NCBI RefSeq assembly: GCF_009388985.1
Contig: NZ_CP036422.1
Location: 524,501 to 588,500, forward strand
DNA from: Halioglobus maricola
Lineage (GTDB): Bacteria > Pseudomonadota > Gammaproteobacteria > Pseudomonadales > Halieaceae
Length of the DNA stretch: 64,000 nucleotides
Reading direction: 5' to 3'
Positions 45,938 through 55,823 of the stretch are shown piece by piece. The position numbers and the translations under genes were made by a program. Each line of letters starts with the position of its first letter. The stretch's first letter is position 1. The notes under the pieces were generated by a model. The model had not been told where the DNA came from. It did no database searches and saw only the letters and a list, made by a program, of their open reading frames with translations.

Positions 45938-47395
45938 ATGAATGAGAGCCCAAAGAGAGAGTTTTTCCATGGTGTTCTATGGAATCTCACGGAGCGGATT
46001 GGAAATCAACTAATTCGTTTTTTTCTGGGCGTTGTCCTAGCCAGGTTGTTGATGCCAGAAGATTATGGAGTGCTCGCGTTAGCTGCTGTAGTCCTCGTGT
46101 TATCGGAGATACTTATTGATGGCGGCATGATGATGACTTTGATTCAGAGGCAAAATAATTCGCAGGCGGAATATTCCACTGTGTTCTGGTCAAAAGTTGT
46201 CGCATCTTGTTTCCTGTACATTGTTGTATATAACCTTGCTTCTGGGATATCGAGCTTTTATGAAGTCCCAGCCCTTGAACGAGTTCTCCAGTGTATGGCT
46301 CTAATTCTTGTGATTAGTTCTTTGAGTGCAGTGCACAAAATACAGCTTACAAATAGGCTGGATTTCAGAGGCCAAGCGAAAATAATCTTGATATCGACTT
46401 TAATAGGCGGCGGGCTAGGAATAGCCTTAGCAATTGAAGGATTTGGAGTTTGGTCGCTAGTTGTACAGAGTATTGTAATTCAGGTAATCCAAACTCTACT
46501 ATTTTGGTACTACAATAGATGGTCACCATCGTTGATATACTCAGTAGGATTCATAAAGAGTACATTCGGCACAACCTTCTTCTTTTTTATGAATAATGTA
46601 TTGTTTGTGATTTACGACAATTTGTACGTATTCTTTCTTGGGAAAATGCATTCGCCGGCAGTTCTAGGCCTTTATTCAAGAGCTAAACAATTTGAGCAGC
46701 TTCCAGAAAACACTGCCAATTCTGTAATTGTTAAAGTCCTTTTCCCTGTTTTAACAAGGAGTAAAGATAAGCCAGACGAGTTAAGGAAAAGCACGGGTAG
46801 CATTCTCTCATGGCTAGTATTTATTGTTACACCAACCTTGCTGCTTGTGGCGATCAATTCCGAGCAAATTATACGTATCCTGTTGACAGAGAAATGGATT
46901 GGAGCAAAGGAATACTTGGTGATCTTGTCGGTTGCTGGAATTCTAGTCCCTGTTAATAATGCATTGATTAATGTTTTGAATGTATTGGGCAAGCCGAGTA
47001 TTTCGACTGTTGTATACATTCTAAGAATAGCGTTTCTTTTGGGTGTGGCCGTGCTTGCCGCTGGGGTGCCACCCGTCTATCTAGTATCTCTACTAATTCC
47101 TGAAAATATGATTGTTTTCCTAATTCTCTGCAGTATTTGCAAGAGAAAAATTGGGTTAGGTTTGAGTGATGCAGTCGGCGCTGTTGGAACTGGGTATCTA
47201 ACAAACTTACTGTGTCTTCTCTTAGTAATTACAATTCCAGTGAAGAACATTGCGGACTCAGACGTAGGCCATATACTCATCACTACCTGTCTTTACATGG
47301 CTTTATATTTCACTATGCACCTTCTAATTAGATCTCCTCAAATAGTCTTTATGAGCTCCTGGATAAGAAAAAAGAAGGAGAGCCGTGGTGATTAG
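45938..47395 (+). CDS. Wzx-type polysaccharide flippase
   Basis: 485 residues from ATG 45938, with about 12-14 hydrophobic helices. The N-terminal segment LWNLTERIGNQLIRFFLGVVLARLLMPEDYGVLALA (residues ~12-47; core LARLLMPEDYGVLAL) is the hallmark of the MOP-superfamily lipopolysaccharide/teichuronic acid flippases. It moves lipid-linked repeat units across the inner membrane. A longer frame begins at 45824, but the family N-terminus starts near 45938; the ribosome-binding site (AGGGGA) is distant. It overlaps the next start by 11 bp. Confidence 0.85.
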   Translation: MNESPKREFFHGVLWNLTERIGNQLIRFFLGVVLARLLMPEDYGVLALAAVVLVLSEILIDGGMMMTLIQRQNNSQAEYSTVFWSKVVASCFLYIVVYNLASGISSFYEVPALERVLQCMALILVISSLSAVHKIQLTNRLDFRGQAKIILISTLIGGGLGIALAIEGFGVWSLVVQSIVIQVIQTLLFWYYNRWSPSLIYSVGFIKSTFGTTFFFFMNNVLFVIYDNLYVFFLGKMHSPAVLGLYSRAKQFEQLPENTANSVIVKVLFPVLTRSKDKPDELRKSTGSILSWLVFIVTPTLLLVAINSEQIIRILLTEKWIGAKEYLVILSVAGILVPVNNALINVLNVLGKPSISTVVYILRIAFLLGVAVLAAGVPPVYLVSLLIPENMIVFLILCSICKRKIGLGLSDAVGAVGTGYLTNLLCLLLVITIPVKNIADSDVGHILITTCLYMALYFTMHLLIRSPQIVFMSSWIRKKKESRGD

Positions 47396-47948
47396 CACCC
47401 TATTTACAATATTTAGAAACCGAGTATTCAGACTAAAGGGTATGATCCTAAAAGCAGTATTCATAATGCTAGGCTGTAAAGTCGGTCGAGGATTGAAATG
47501 CAAGGGCTTTCCTATATTCCGCACCTTCCCTAGAAGTAATTTCTACATTGGTGACAATGTCAATATTGGCTATCGGATAACATTTGACGTTGCAAGCAGT
47601 GGAGAGCTGATCTTGCATGATAACGTCAATTTGACGCAAGACATCATTATCAGTGCGATTGAAAGAGTGGATATTGGAGATAAGGCACTCGTGGCTGAGC
47701 ATGTAAGTATTCGTGATGGTGATCATCAGTTTTCTGCAAATGAAGAGATAGTACGACAACCATTGAGCGGCCAGGCGGTATCTATCGGCAATGATGTTTG
47801 GATTGGAGCTGGCGTGAGGGTGCTTAAGGGAAGTCGCGTTTCTAGTGGATGCGTTGTTGCATCAAACTCAGTCATTACTAAGAATGTTCAGATGGATGAG
47901 GGAGGTATCTATGCGGGTATTCCTGCAACGAAGATTGGAGAAAGATAA
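47385..47948 (+). CDS. Hexapeptide-repeat acyltransferase
   Basis: 187 residues. From about residue 53 it shows left-handed beta-helix hexapeptides (FYIGDNVNIG, VDIGDKALVAEHVSI, VSIGNDVWIGAGVRVLKGSRVSSGCVVA in order), ending YAGIPATKIG, as in maltose/galactoside O-acetyltransferases. The presumed acceptor is a sugar of the surface polysaccharide. GTG 47385 or 47388 are both possible after AAGGAG at 47374-47379. It overlaps the flippase end. A hydrophobic N-terminal helix (residues ~19-31) may bind the membrane. Confidence 0.8.
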   Translation: MVISTLFTIFRNRVFRLKGMILKAVFIMLGCKVGRGLKCKGFPIFRTFPRSNFYIGDNVNIGYRITFDVASSGELILHDNVNLTQDIIISAIERVDIGDKALVAEHVSIRDGDHQFSANEEIVRQPLSGQAVSIGNDVWIGAGVRVLKGSRVSSGCVVASNSVITKNVQMDEGGIYAGIPATKIGER

Positions 47949-48174
47949 TGCATCATGGATTATTCTGGGGCGAATAATGCGTTTTTGGATTCACTCAATG
48001 GCACATGGTCTGATTAGGCAAGTCAATTGACTGCTTTCTCTTGCACATTCGAGCAATGGATGCTCCATGCTATCTTCTGGTTTTTGAGAGGTTTCGTTGA
48101 CCATGGAAAAAATAGATCGTTTTTTACCGGAACGCAGAAGGTAGAAGGTCCACTTCTTCTATCAGTTTAATCGC

Positions 48175-49383
48175 ATGAAAATAGGTATAGTAACAACATG
48201 GTATGAAAGGGGGGCCTCTTATGTCTCCCTCCAGTATGCGCAGCAACTTTTCGAAGAGGGGCATGAGGTTCTAATCTATGCTCGGGGAGGATACGATTCG
48301 TCGTTTCATCCTGAATTTAGTGTGGAAGTTGATGAGGATTCTAGTCTTATTGTCCGTTCGGCCCTGAACATAAAGCAATACAAAATATGGTTGGAAAAAA
48401 ACCGTATCACGCATGTGCTATTCAATGAGCAATTCTGGTGGAAACCTATTCTGCTAAGTAAAAGCATGGGGGTTGTTTGCGCAGCTTATATCGATTATTA
48501 CACTAAAAATTCGATAGGACTATTCGACGTTTATGACTTGATATTCTGCAATACCAAGAGGCACTTCAGTGTCTTTGAGCATTTGAGCAGCGCTGTCTAT
48601 GTTCCGTGGGGAACTAATGTGGATCTGTTCCAGCCTCCAGAATGTGAGCGTGAGGCGAAGGATCAAGTCGTCTTTTTCCATTCTGCAGGGTGGTCGCCAT
48701 ATAGAAAGGGGACGGATCTGCTTCTAGATGCTTTCTACGAAATAGATTCAGAGTACAAGTTGATCATTCATGCGCAATGCGATCTGGAAAAAGAGTTGCG
48801 GGAAAAGTCATCAAAGATTCAAAAGATGAAAAATCTGGGACGCCTAGAAATCATTAGTAAAACAGTAGGTGGGCCTGGTTTGTACCACCTAGGTGATGTT
48901 TATGTTTATCCCACTCGTTTGGAGGGTATAGGCTTGTCGATTGCTGAAGCGATGGCTTGCGGACTTCCTGTTATTGTTCCTGAAAATGCGCCTATGAATG
49001 AGTTTGTCTCGACTGGGAGTTGTCGAACAGTAGATGTCGAGCGATTCTTTTATCGAGAAGACGACTATTATTGGCCTATTTGTGAAGTGAAAGGTGGTTC
49101 TCTTATTAAGCAAATTGAGTTCTATATTTCGAATAAGGACAAATTGGAGAGTTTTTCTCGTGATGTAAGAGAGCACTCAGAGATATATTTGAACTGGGCC
49201 GAGAATGCTAAGAACCTGGGAGAATACTTTGATGACGCGGCTGTTCAGGAGGACTGTAGTCCTCAGCTTATAATAGAACTTGAGAGAAGTGACATGAAGA
49301 GCATGAAGCTTGGCTGGTTGTTCAGCTTATCGCCGGTTGTCTATCGGATTTTTGTTCGGCTGTTTAGGTCCCTTTTCAGATGA
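48175..49383 (+). CDS. Glycosyltransferase family 4-like (GT-B)
   Basis: 402 residues with the GT-B pattern: Rossmann-like start MKIGIVTTWYERGASYVSLQ, second domain SAGWSPYRKGTDLLLDAF, and the donor-binding Glu region YPTRLEGIGLSIAEAMACGLPVI (core GIGLSIAEAMACGLPVI). It transfers one sugar in assembly of the repeat unit; donor and linkage cannot be read. A 226-bp non-coding gap precedes it. Codon use and composition are AT-rich like the other island genes. Confidence 0.8.
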   Translation: MKIGIVTTWYERGASYVSLQYAQQLFEEGHEVLIYARGGYDSSFHPEFSVEVDEDSSLIVRSALNIKQYKIWLEKNRITHVLFNEQFWWKPILLSKSMGVVCAAYIDYYTKNSIGLFDVYDLIFCNTKRHFSVFEHLSSAVYVPWGTNVDLFQPPECEREAKDQVVFFHSAGWSPYRKGTDLLLDAFYEIDSEYKLIIHAQCDLEKELREKSSKIQKMKNLGRLEIISKTVGGPGLYHLGDVYVYPTRLEGIGLSIAEAMACGLPVIVPENAPMNEFVSTGSCRTVDVERFFYREDDYYWPICEVKGGSLIKQIEFYISNKDKLESFSRDVREHSEIYLNWAENAKNLGEYFDDAAVQEDCSPQLIIELERSDMKSMKLGWLFSLSPVVYRIFVRLFRSLFR

Positions 49384-49532
49384 GAAAGTGAGTGCGAAAT
49401 GCCACTAGAAGCATGTTTTCCCTGAAGTTATTGGATTCGGATACTTGGCAAACTATTCGATTCAATTCTTTGTATTCGGTGAATTTTTTCTCGAAATCAA
49501 ATTTTCTATTCAAAAATGGGTTTCACTAAGCA

Positions 49533-50660
49533 ATGAAAGCTGTCCACAAATGCGATACAGAGAGTGGAAAAGGAAAGAAAATACTATGGCTATCCCCTAG
49601 CTTTAACCACTACAAGTCAAGATTTCTAGATCAGTTAGCTAGGGAGAAAGAGATCTGCCTCACTGTTCTATCAGGAGCAGGCAGAGAGGGTATGGGGGAC
49701 CTCGAGTTAGATAGGGATTGGGCCTACGATTACCAAAAGATTGATGTTACAAAGAGTAATTTTGGCAATAGTGCAGTAGTCCGAAGCAAATTAAGGTCAA
49801 TGTTTAAGAAGTTTGATTGGGTACTAATTCCTGCCGAGAAAAAAAACACTGCTTTACTTTTTTATGCAGTTTTTCTGAGGGTTTTTCACCCAAAAACCAA
49901 ACTGTTTTCGTATTGCCATCCGACGACTATTTCTAGAAATGGACGTGTTACCTTTTTGGATAATCTTGTAACAAATACCTATTTCAAACTATTGGATCGC
50001 ACAGTCTTTTATACTCAAGACAGTTGTGAATGGGCAGTTAACAACAAAAAAATCTCGAGAGTGAAAGCTTATTGGGCAAACAATACAATCGACACGAATG
50101 AAGTGGCGCAGAGCTATTCTTTTCATTTCCCCCCGGAGAATAGGCGAGGTATTGTCTTTATAGGCCGAATTATTCCCTCAAAACGAATAGATTTGCTCTT
50201 GATCTACTATCACGAACTTAGAAAGTCTTTTCCAGAGCTCACATTGGATGTTATTGGCGATGGACCTGAGTCCCATATTCTAGAAAAGGCTGCGAGGAAG
50301 TGCGACAAAATTAGATTACATGGCTCTATTATAGACGAAAAAAGAATAGCTCCACTTATGTCCAATGCAACAATGGTCTTTGTTCCAGGGTTATCTGGTC
50401 TTTCTGTCAATCATGCTTTTGCATATGGCCGAGCATACTTCACCTTGAACGTTGTGAAGCATGCTCCAGAAATAGGGTATTTAGAGAACGGAGTGGAGGG
50501 CTATCAACTAGCAGGAGATTTCGAAAGCAATATTGGAGTATTGAAAGATTTTCTTTCTGATCGAGAGAAAATTAGGTCGTTCTCCATGAACGCGTTTAAA
50601 AAGAGTGAGACTTTGTCTGTAGACGCTTGGGTAAAACAGATTAAGAGATGTTTTCAGTGA
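49533..50660 (+). CDS. Glycosyltransferase family 4-like
   Basis: 375 residues of GT-B type: IVFIGRIIPSKRIDLLLIYYHEL and LDVIGDGPESHILEKAA are the usual second-domain signatures, with FVPGLSGLSVNHAFAYGRAY in place of the more common EGFGL...EAMA loop. This variant donor loop (no EGFG Glu) is seen in some family members. It overlaps the next gene by 13 bp. A 150-bp AT-rich spacer precedes it. Confidence 0.75.
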   Translation: MKAVHKCDTESGKGKKILWLSPSFNHYKSRFLDQLAREKEICLTVLSGAGREGMGDLELDRDWAYDYQKIDVTKSNFGNSAVVRSKLRSMFKKFDWVLIPAEKKNTALLFYAVFLRVFHPKTKLFSYCHPTTISRNGRVTFLDNLVTNTYFKLLDRTVFYTQDSCEWAVNNKKISRVKAYWANNTIDTNEVAQSYSFHFPPENRRGIVFIGRIIPSKRIDLLLIYYHELRKSFPELTLDVIGDGPESHILEKAARKCDKIRLHGSIIDEKRIAPLMSNATMVFVPGLSGLSVNHAFAYGRAYFTLNVVKHAPEIGYLENGVEGYQLAGDFESNIGVLKDFLSDREKIRSFSMNAFKKSETLSVDAWVKQIKRCFQ

Positions 50661-51814
50661 CAGCTCGACCAACTATTCTTTTTGTTGCTCCATATCCCCC
50701 TCCGTATTCTGGTCCAGAATCATCAGCTAAGATGTTTCTTGAGTCAGATATCACGAACTACTTTGATATAGTTTTTTTCAATACTAACTTTAGAAAATCT
50801 AACACAGAAAAAGGTAAGGCCAACTTAGGTGCTGTATTCATATTTTTCAAGTTTACTCTCGGATTAATTTTGAGGCTCATCCAGAACAATCCGAAAATTG
50901 TATACCATTATGTTACCGCTACATCATTAGGCTGGCTCTTTAAGGACATCTGGTTGATCGCGATTTCAAAGCTTTTCGGCAAAAAGGTTGTGCTGCATAT
51001 GAGAGCAGGTCATTTCAACTCAAACTTTGAAAGAGCGAATTTTCTCGAAAGATTTGTTATTGCTAGGTTTGCTAGGATTTGTGATTTGGGTTTGGCGCAA
51101 TCAATATCGCTTGAGCCTCAGTTCAAGCACCTACTTCCGTCACATAAGGTCAGTCACGTTCATAATATGATTGATTGTAGAAAATATTCTCGAACGGAAC
51201 CTCTATCCACTAACCAAGTGGTATTTTTTATGGGACATCTTACGCAGGCAAAGGGATACACAGATATCCTGAAGGCAATGCCTTCCGTCATAGAGAAGTT
51301 CCCAAAAGTGAAATTTGTATTTGCGGGTACTAAGCTCGAAAAAGAAAGAAATGTTTTCAATAATTATGTTAATGGAGCCCCTATCCTATTTGAAAATACC
51401 AGGGAAATTGAAAGTGAAATAGTGCGATCACACCCGAATAACTATTGCTATCTAGGAGTTGTTGATGAAAGAAAGAAAATTCAACAACTTTTAAGTAGTA
51501 GTATATTTGTGTTGCCATCCTACTCAGAAGGCTTTTCTATGTCTGTATTGGAAGCTATGGCGGTTGGGCTGCCGATAGTGACAACGCCTGTAGGCGCTCT
51601 ACAAGACATTATCACTAACGAGGATAGTGGACTTCTTGTTTCCCCAGGGAATATAGAGCAGCTGACGAGATCTCTTATACGTTTGCTTTCTGATCGAGAG
51701 TTGCGAGAAGAAATCGGCGAAAGAAATATGGAAAGTGTTAAGAAATTCTATTCTATGGATAAAGTAGCTATAGAGTATAAGGCCATTTTCGAGAAAGTTC
51801 TAGATCATGAATAG
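50648..51814 (+). CDS. Glycosyltransferase family 4
   Basis: 388 residues. N-terminal FVAPYPPPYSGPESSAKMF is a common start for this family; later come FFMGHLTQAKGYTDILKAM, FAGTKLEKERN and the donor-binding SYSEGFSMSVLEAMAVGLPIV (core EGFSMSVLEAMAVGLP). Retaining GT-B transferase of the polysaccharide pathway. It overlaps both neighbours (13 and 8 bp), so 49.5-53.2 kb is one transcription unit. Confidence 0.85.
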   Translation: MFSVTARPTILFVAPYPPPYSGPESSAKMFLESDITNYFDIVFFNTNFRKSNTEKGKANLGAVFIFFKFTLGLILRLIQNNPKIVYHYVTATSLGWLFKDIWLIAISKLFGKKVVLHMRAGHFNSNFERANFLERFVIARFARICDLGLAQSISLEPQFKHLLPSHKVSHVHNMIDCRKYSRTEPLSTNQVVFFMGHLTQAKGYTDILKAMPSVIEKFPKVKFVFAGTKLEKERNVFNNYVNGAPILFENTREIESEIVRSHPNNYCYLGVVDERKKIQQLLSSSIFVLPSYSEGFSMSVLEAMAVGLPIVTTPVGALQDIITNEDSGLLVSPGNIEQLTRSLIRLLSDRELREEIGERNMESVKKFYSMDKVAIEYKAIFEKVLDHE

Positions 51815-53237
51815 TCTTGTCTCATTCAGATCTATAGAGAGATCTTTCGACGAGGTTGTTTCCGTTAAACAATTAGAAATCGAAAGCACCATACTTCCAG
51901 AGTTTTCGAACAAAATCCGAAAAATGATATTTTTTTTTCTTCGCGAAGGTGCCGTAGAAACTCTAAAAAAGTATCGGTCTCTAAAATGGTATAATAGGCA
52001 TTTGGAAAAATACTTGACTCTTATAGTGGTGAGGAAGGGTCTTGACTTGTACTACAATCTGTCCATTCAGTCTGATTCAAATCTCCAGCACTTCTTGATC
52101 AGCAATACTTTCTTCCCAGAGAACGAGTGTTTTAATCTTTCTACGAACTTAGCCGAGCTGAATGCAGATAGAGAGATTTTGGAAAAATTCAATCAGTTTA
52201 CTCCGAGCGCCGCAGAGGAAGATTCCGTTTCTGTGTCTAATTTGGATTTACACACGTCATTTGTTGAGTTTGAAGAACAGGACTCTGGGCTTATAATCTA
52301 TGGTCTTGGTGGTTATGCTTTCACTCATGTACTGCCGGGCCTTCAGGATTTAAAAAGGTTGGCATGCGTAGACTACAAGTATATGCGAGCAAGAGAGTTT
52401 AAGGAGAATCATGGCTTTAAGTACTTTTTTCAGACTCCCGATGAGACCGAAAATTTACTGCGGCAGACTAGATCCCCAGTAGTAGTGATCGCGACTTATC
52501 ACTCAGATCATGCTCGTCTTGCAAAATGGGTATTTGAGAAAAACTCGAACGCAATTATCTTCATTGAAAAACCTCCGTGTGTAACCCTAGATGACCTCGA
52601 AATGCTCGAATATATATATAGGGCTGGTGCAAAGATAGAAGTAGGCTTTAATAGAAGATACGCTCCGATATACAGAAAAATTAAGAAAGTGGTAAGCGGG
52701 AAAAAGTTGTTCATTACTTTTTCGATTAAGGAGGTGCTTATAAAGCAGAATCATTGGTACAACTGGCCAAATCAAGGTACTAGATTGACCGGAAACTTGG
52801 TTCACTGGATCGATCTTGCTAATTATTGGATTGACGCCGAGCCCATCGACTTGGTCATGAATTTCTCAAATACTAGTCTTGATGATTTCACCTTATCTGT
52901 TTCTTATGATGATGGCTCACTTGTGAATATTACCTGCTCTGACAAAGGCAATTCTTTACGGGGCGTGCAAGAACTAGCTGAAATCAGGTTTGATAGTCAA
53001 ACGATTCTAGTAGATGACAATTTGGGATATAGGCATATAAAGACTGATGGAAGAAATTTCAATCGGCGCATGCAATTCAGAAACAAGGGGCACTCGATTA
53101 TGTATGAAGAATTTAACAAAAACATAAAGAGCGAAATTTTTAACTATAAGTTGGATGACTTGGTGCGTACAAGTAAAGTAACCGTAGCTGCAACGGAAAT
53201 GCTTTTGAAGGGTTTACATCACAAAAAGATCGTGTGA
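51807..53237 (+). CDS. Gfo/Idh/MocA-type oxidoreductase with unusual N-terminal extension
   Basis: 476 residues. The NAD-binding fold starts only at about residue 165 (LIIYGLGGYAFTHVLPGL), followed by ATYHSDHARLAKWVF and FIEKPPCVTLDDLEML, where EKP is the Gfo/Idh signature, and then VGFNRRYAPIYRKI. These segments closely parallel the C-terminal half of the bi-domain protein at 56803 (EKPLCLTEEELEQI, VGFNRRFSPL). The first ~160 residues are helical and unlike the Zn-dehydrogenase of that relative. It probably oxidises or isomerises a nucleotide- or polymer-linked sugar. It is last in its operon. Confidence 0.7.
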   Translation: MNSLVSFRSIERSFDEVVSVKQLEIESTILPEFSNKIRKMIFFFLREGAVETLKKYRSLKWYNRHLEKYLTLIVVRKGLDLYYNLSIQSDSNLQHFLISNTFFPENECFNLSTNLAELNADREILEKFNQFTPSAAEEDSVSVSNLDLHTSFVEFEEQDSGLIIYGLGGYAFTHVLPGLQDLKRLACVDYKYMRAREFKENHGFKYFFQTPDETENLLRQTRSPVVVIATYHSDHARLAKWVFEKNSNAIIFIEKPPCVTLDDLEMLEYIYRAGAKIEVGFNRRYAPIYRKIKKVVSGKKLFITFSIKEVLIKQNHWYNWPNQGTRLTGNLVHWIDLANYWIDAEPIDLVMNFSNTSLDDFTLSVSYDDGSLVNITCSDKGNSLRGVQELAEIRFDSQTILVDDNLGYRHIKTDGRNFNRRMQFRNKGHSIMYEEFNKNIKSEIFNYKLDDLVRTSKVTVAATEMLLKGLHHKKIV

Positions 53238-54111
53238 AGTCTGCTTTCACAAATCCCCAGTCACAGGCCTTTTGTGACGTAGTCGAGTCATCATGGGTTT
53301 CTACCGAATTTCTTACGCCGGACCTTTGGTTGAGCAGCGGATGCTAAAAAAAGTTCTACATAGAGAAGCTAAGAGCGAGGATAGGCTTAATACCCAATTT
53401 TTATAGCATTAAGCGGTGCGGTTTCTGCTTGCTAGCGATTATTTTGCTCCGTAGAGATTTTCCTAGTTAGCGTCAGAGTTCATAGCGGTGAACTGATTAT
53501 GTGTATACCACCAGAAAATGCCTCCAAGTCAGGAAATTGATTTTCAATTTCTCCTGCGCCACTACGGCTTATACTGATCAGCCTATAGATATGATCGAGT
53601 TTCTGTTCTGAAGGCTAACAATCAGATATCAGTGGGTTTTTCTGGATTGGCGCGACAATTCTCTCGAACTTGTCATTCAGAAAAGTAACCATGATAGAGA
53701 TAAAAAAGAACCCTGGCGCTATATATCGAGGCGAAAAACACATTATTATGCATCTGTTCAACTGGCGGAAAGCAGACTAATTGCTTGAAACTCTTGGGGT
53801 AAATACTATGTGGCCCGAGGGGAAAGAATACTGGTGGCATCAGTAGGTGTGAGGTTTGGGAGTGTGCCGTGGGATAAGAGGCGCGAAGAGAACTGGCTCT
53901 AATGTTAACGTTTTTCCTTCGTAAGCGTCATTCAAGCATAATGGAAGAAGGTGGAGCGAATGAGCTTCCGAGATTTGCGGATGTCAAACTTAGTTGCTTT
54001 TGAAGCGGGGATTGGTCGAAGTCCTAGTGAAGTACTCGGTTCTAGAGATCAAGTTTTGGCTTAGTATAGAAAAAGATTAACTGAGACTACCAATGAAACG
54101 AGCGTGAGATA
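53238..54111. other. Long AT-rich stretch without a gene
   Basis: 874 bp with no frame longer than about 60 codons that reads like a protein. Short frames around 53720-53880 (ending VGVRFGSVPWDKRREENW) and 53960-54063 may be remnants of one decayed gene, but I cannot name it. No repeats, IS ends or RNA genes were noticed. Confidence 0.4.
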
Positions 54112-54558
54112 ATGAGAAGCATTGTAAGGCAGAGCATTCACCATATCGGAAACTTTTTGAGATGCATTCGGTTGAAGTTCTTGAGAGCCTCAGGCGTTGA
54201 GATCGGAAAAAATACTATGATTAGTTTGGGCGCCAAAATTGATCTGCGTCGGGGGGCCATCTCTATAGGCGATAATTGCCTAATTACCCACGGTTGTTAC
54301 GTTCTGTCTCACGACGGGGCGGCGCATGTTCTTGATGAAGCTGATGACGGTACTGGTTATGTGAAAGTAGGCAGCAATGTATTTATTGGTGTGAACTCTG
54401 TTGTAATGCGAAATGTAACGATAGGTGATCATGCTGTTATTGGTGCGGGGTCTGTTGTCAATAGAGATATACCACCTGGTGTGGTGGCAGCGGGCAACCC
54501 AATAAGAATCCTAAGCGAGCTTCCTAAGCCTTATAGTATTTTGCCCAAAAAGCACTAA
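54112..54558 (+). CDS. Small hexapeptide-repeat acetyltransferase
   Basis: 148 residues built mostly of hexapeptide repeats: IGKNTMISLGAKIDL, ISIGDNCLITHGCYVLSHD, VKVGSNVFIGVNSVVMRNVTIG, VIGAGSVVNRDIPPGVVAAGNP. The His in SHDGAAH fits the catalytic His of xenobiotic/galactoside-type acetyltransferases. It likely O-acetylates a sugar of the surface polymer. It is followed 5 bp later by the polymerase gene. Confidence 0.8.
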   Translation: MRSIVRQSIHHIGNFLRCIRLKFLRASGVEIGKNTMISLGAKIDLRRGAISIGDNCLITHGCYVLSHDGAAHVLDEADDGTGYVKVGSNVFIGVNSVVMRNVTIGDHAVIGAGSVVNRDIPPGVVAAGNPIRILSELPKPYSILPKKH

Positions 54559-54563
54559 CTATT

Positions 54564-55823
54564 ATGATTCTTTTTGTAGTTAGTGTTTTCTGCTTATTAC
54601 TTATCTTTGCTGTCAGATACTCTAGTCCTTTCTATGCGTTTTTGTTGATTGTTGCTACAAAATCCATTGTTGACGCAACATGGCAGACTAGAGTGGGGCC
54701 GTTCTCTTTAACAAGTGTTGAAGGAATAATTCTTGTCATTCTGTATGTCTCCGCATATAGGACTAATGCTGTTAGCAAAGAGTGGAGGAAATTGGGCTTT
54801 TTGTTGTTCTTTTTGCTCTCCTTTTCCCTTGTTTTCAGCTTTTTTACAGAGCCAATGTCAGTTTTGGAAAGTCTTGTGCTCAACCTAAATATTTTATTAG
54901 GCTTCTTTCTGGTTCCAATGCTTGTCAATTCAAGAGAAAAGTTCAGGAAATTCCTGATTGCTATTCTAGTTGCGGGAATCTTCCCGATCGCAGTTAGTAT
55001 CTATCAAAAATATACAGGGTTTTCTTGGTCTGAGCGATCGACGGCGGGGCTGGCTAGAATGGTAGGTGTTTATCATGATGCATTCCCGGTTCGCTTCTAT
55101 GGCGAATTTACGTTGCTTGCAGGCTTAATGTACCTGCGATTTTTTGCAGTAAGACGCATCTATCAGAAGTGGCTTATTTATATTTTGATGCTAGGCGCTA
55201 TATTTTCAATCTATCACATTTTCAGTAAAGCAGCCGTGGCTATTCTAGTGTCATGGTCAATGATTCTAATCATATTCTCGAAAAATAGAATTAGATTTTC
55301 CCTCTTATTGTTGTCTTTTGCCGTAATAGCACCCTTTTTGTTGGGCGATAGTATAGAACAAAACATACTTCAGCTATTCAGCAGAGAAATTCAGGTTAGG
55401 GAAGGTGTTCTTGACTCGAGATATGCTCTAGCGGGCAGAGGAACTATATGGGAGGCCTATTGGGATTTCTGGCTTCATGATCAGCACGCGTTTTTCCAAA
55501 TCTTTGGTGATGGCATTTCTCGCCCAGCGCATAACGAATACTTTCGTATCTTGCTGCTGAGTGGAGTGTTCGGTTTATGTTTGTATGTTGTTTTTCTATT
55601 TAGAGTAGTGTCTGTAGTGCTTTCTTCAAACAAGAATTTCAAGCCCTATGTATTGATGTTGCTCGCGATGTATCTTGTCGATGCTATTGGTCTAACACCA
55701 GGAGAATACTATTTTTACAATATCTTAACTTGGGGATTTGTTGGCCTAATGTACCGCAATGACTCTGCTTTTAGTCGTAGTATGTTTCAAACACCTTATG
55801 GTACTTCGACGAAAAGATATTGA
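54564..55823 (+). CDS. Wzy-like O-antigen polymerase
   Basis: 419 residues, almost entirely hydrophobic, with about ten to twelve helices. The conserved periplasmic-loop motif RPAHNEYFRILLLSGVFGL matches the His-Asn-x-Tyr/Phe motif of Wzy/WaaL proteins, and RYALAGRGTIWEAYWDFW precedes it. This is the second such protein in the window; it lies in the AT-rich island with the flippase and transferases, so it is the better candidate for polymerising this repeat unit. Confidence 0.8.
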   Translation: MILFVVSVFCLLLIFAVRYSSPFYAFLLIVATKSIVDATWQTRVGPFSLTSVEGIILVILYVSAYRTNAVSKEWRKLGFLLFFLLSFSLVFSFFTEPMSVLESLVLNLNILLGFFLVPMLVNSREKFRKFLIAILVAGIFPIAVSIYQKYTGFSWSERSTAGLARMVGVYHDAFPVRFYGEFTLLAGLMYLRFFAVRRIYQKWLIYILMLGAIFSIYHIFSKAAVAILVSWSMILIIFSKNRIRFSLLLLSFAVIAPFLLGDSIEQNILQLFSREIQVREGVLDSRYALAGRGTIWEAYWDFWLHDQHAFFQIFGDGISRPAHNEYFRILLLSGVFGLCLYVVFLFRVVSVVLSSNKNFKPYVLMLLAMYLVDAIGLTPGEYYFYNILTWGFVGLMYRNDSAFSRSMFQTPYGTSTKRY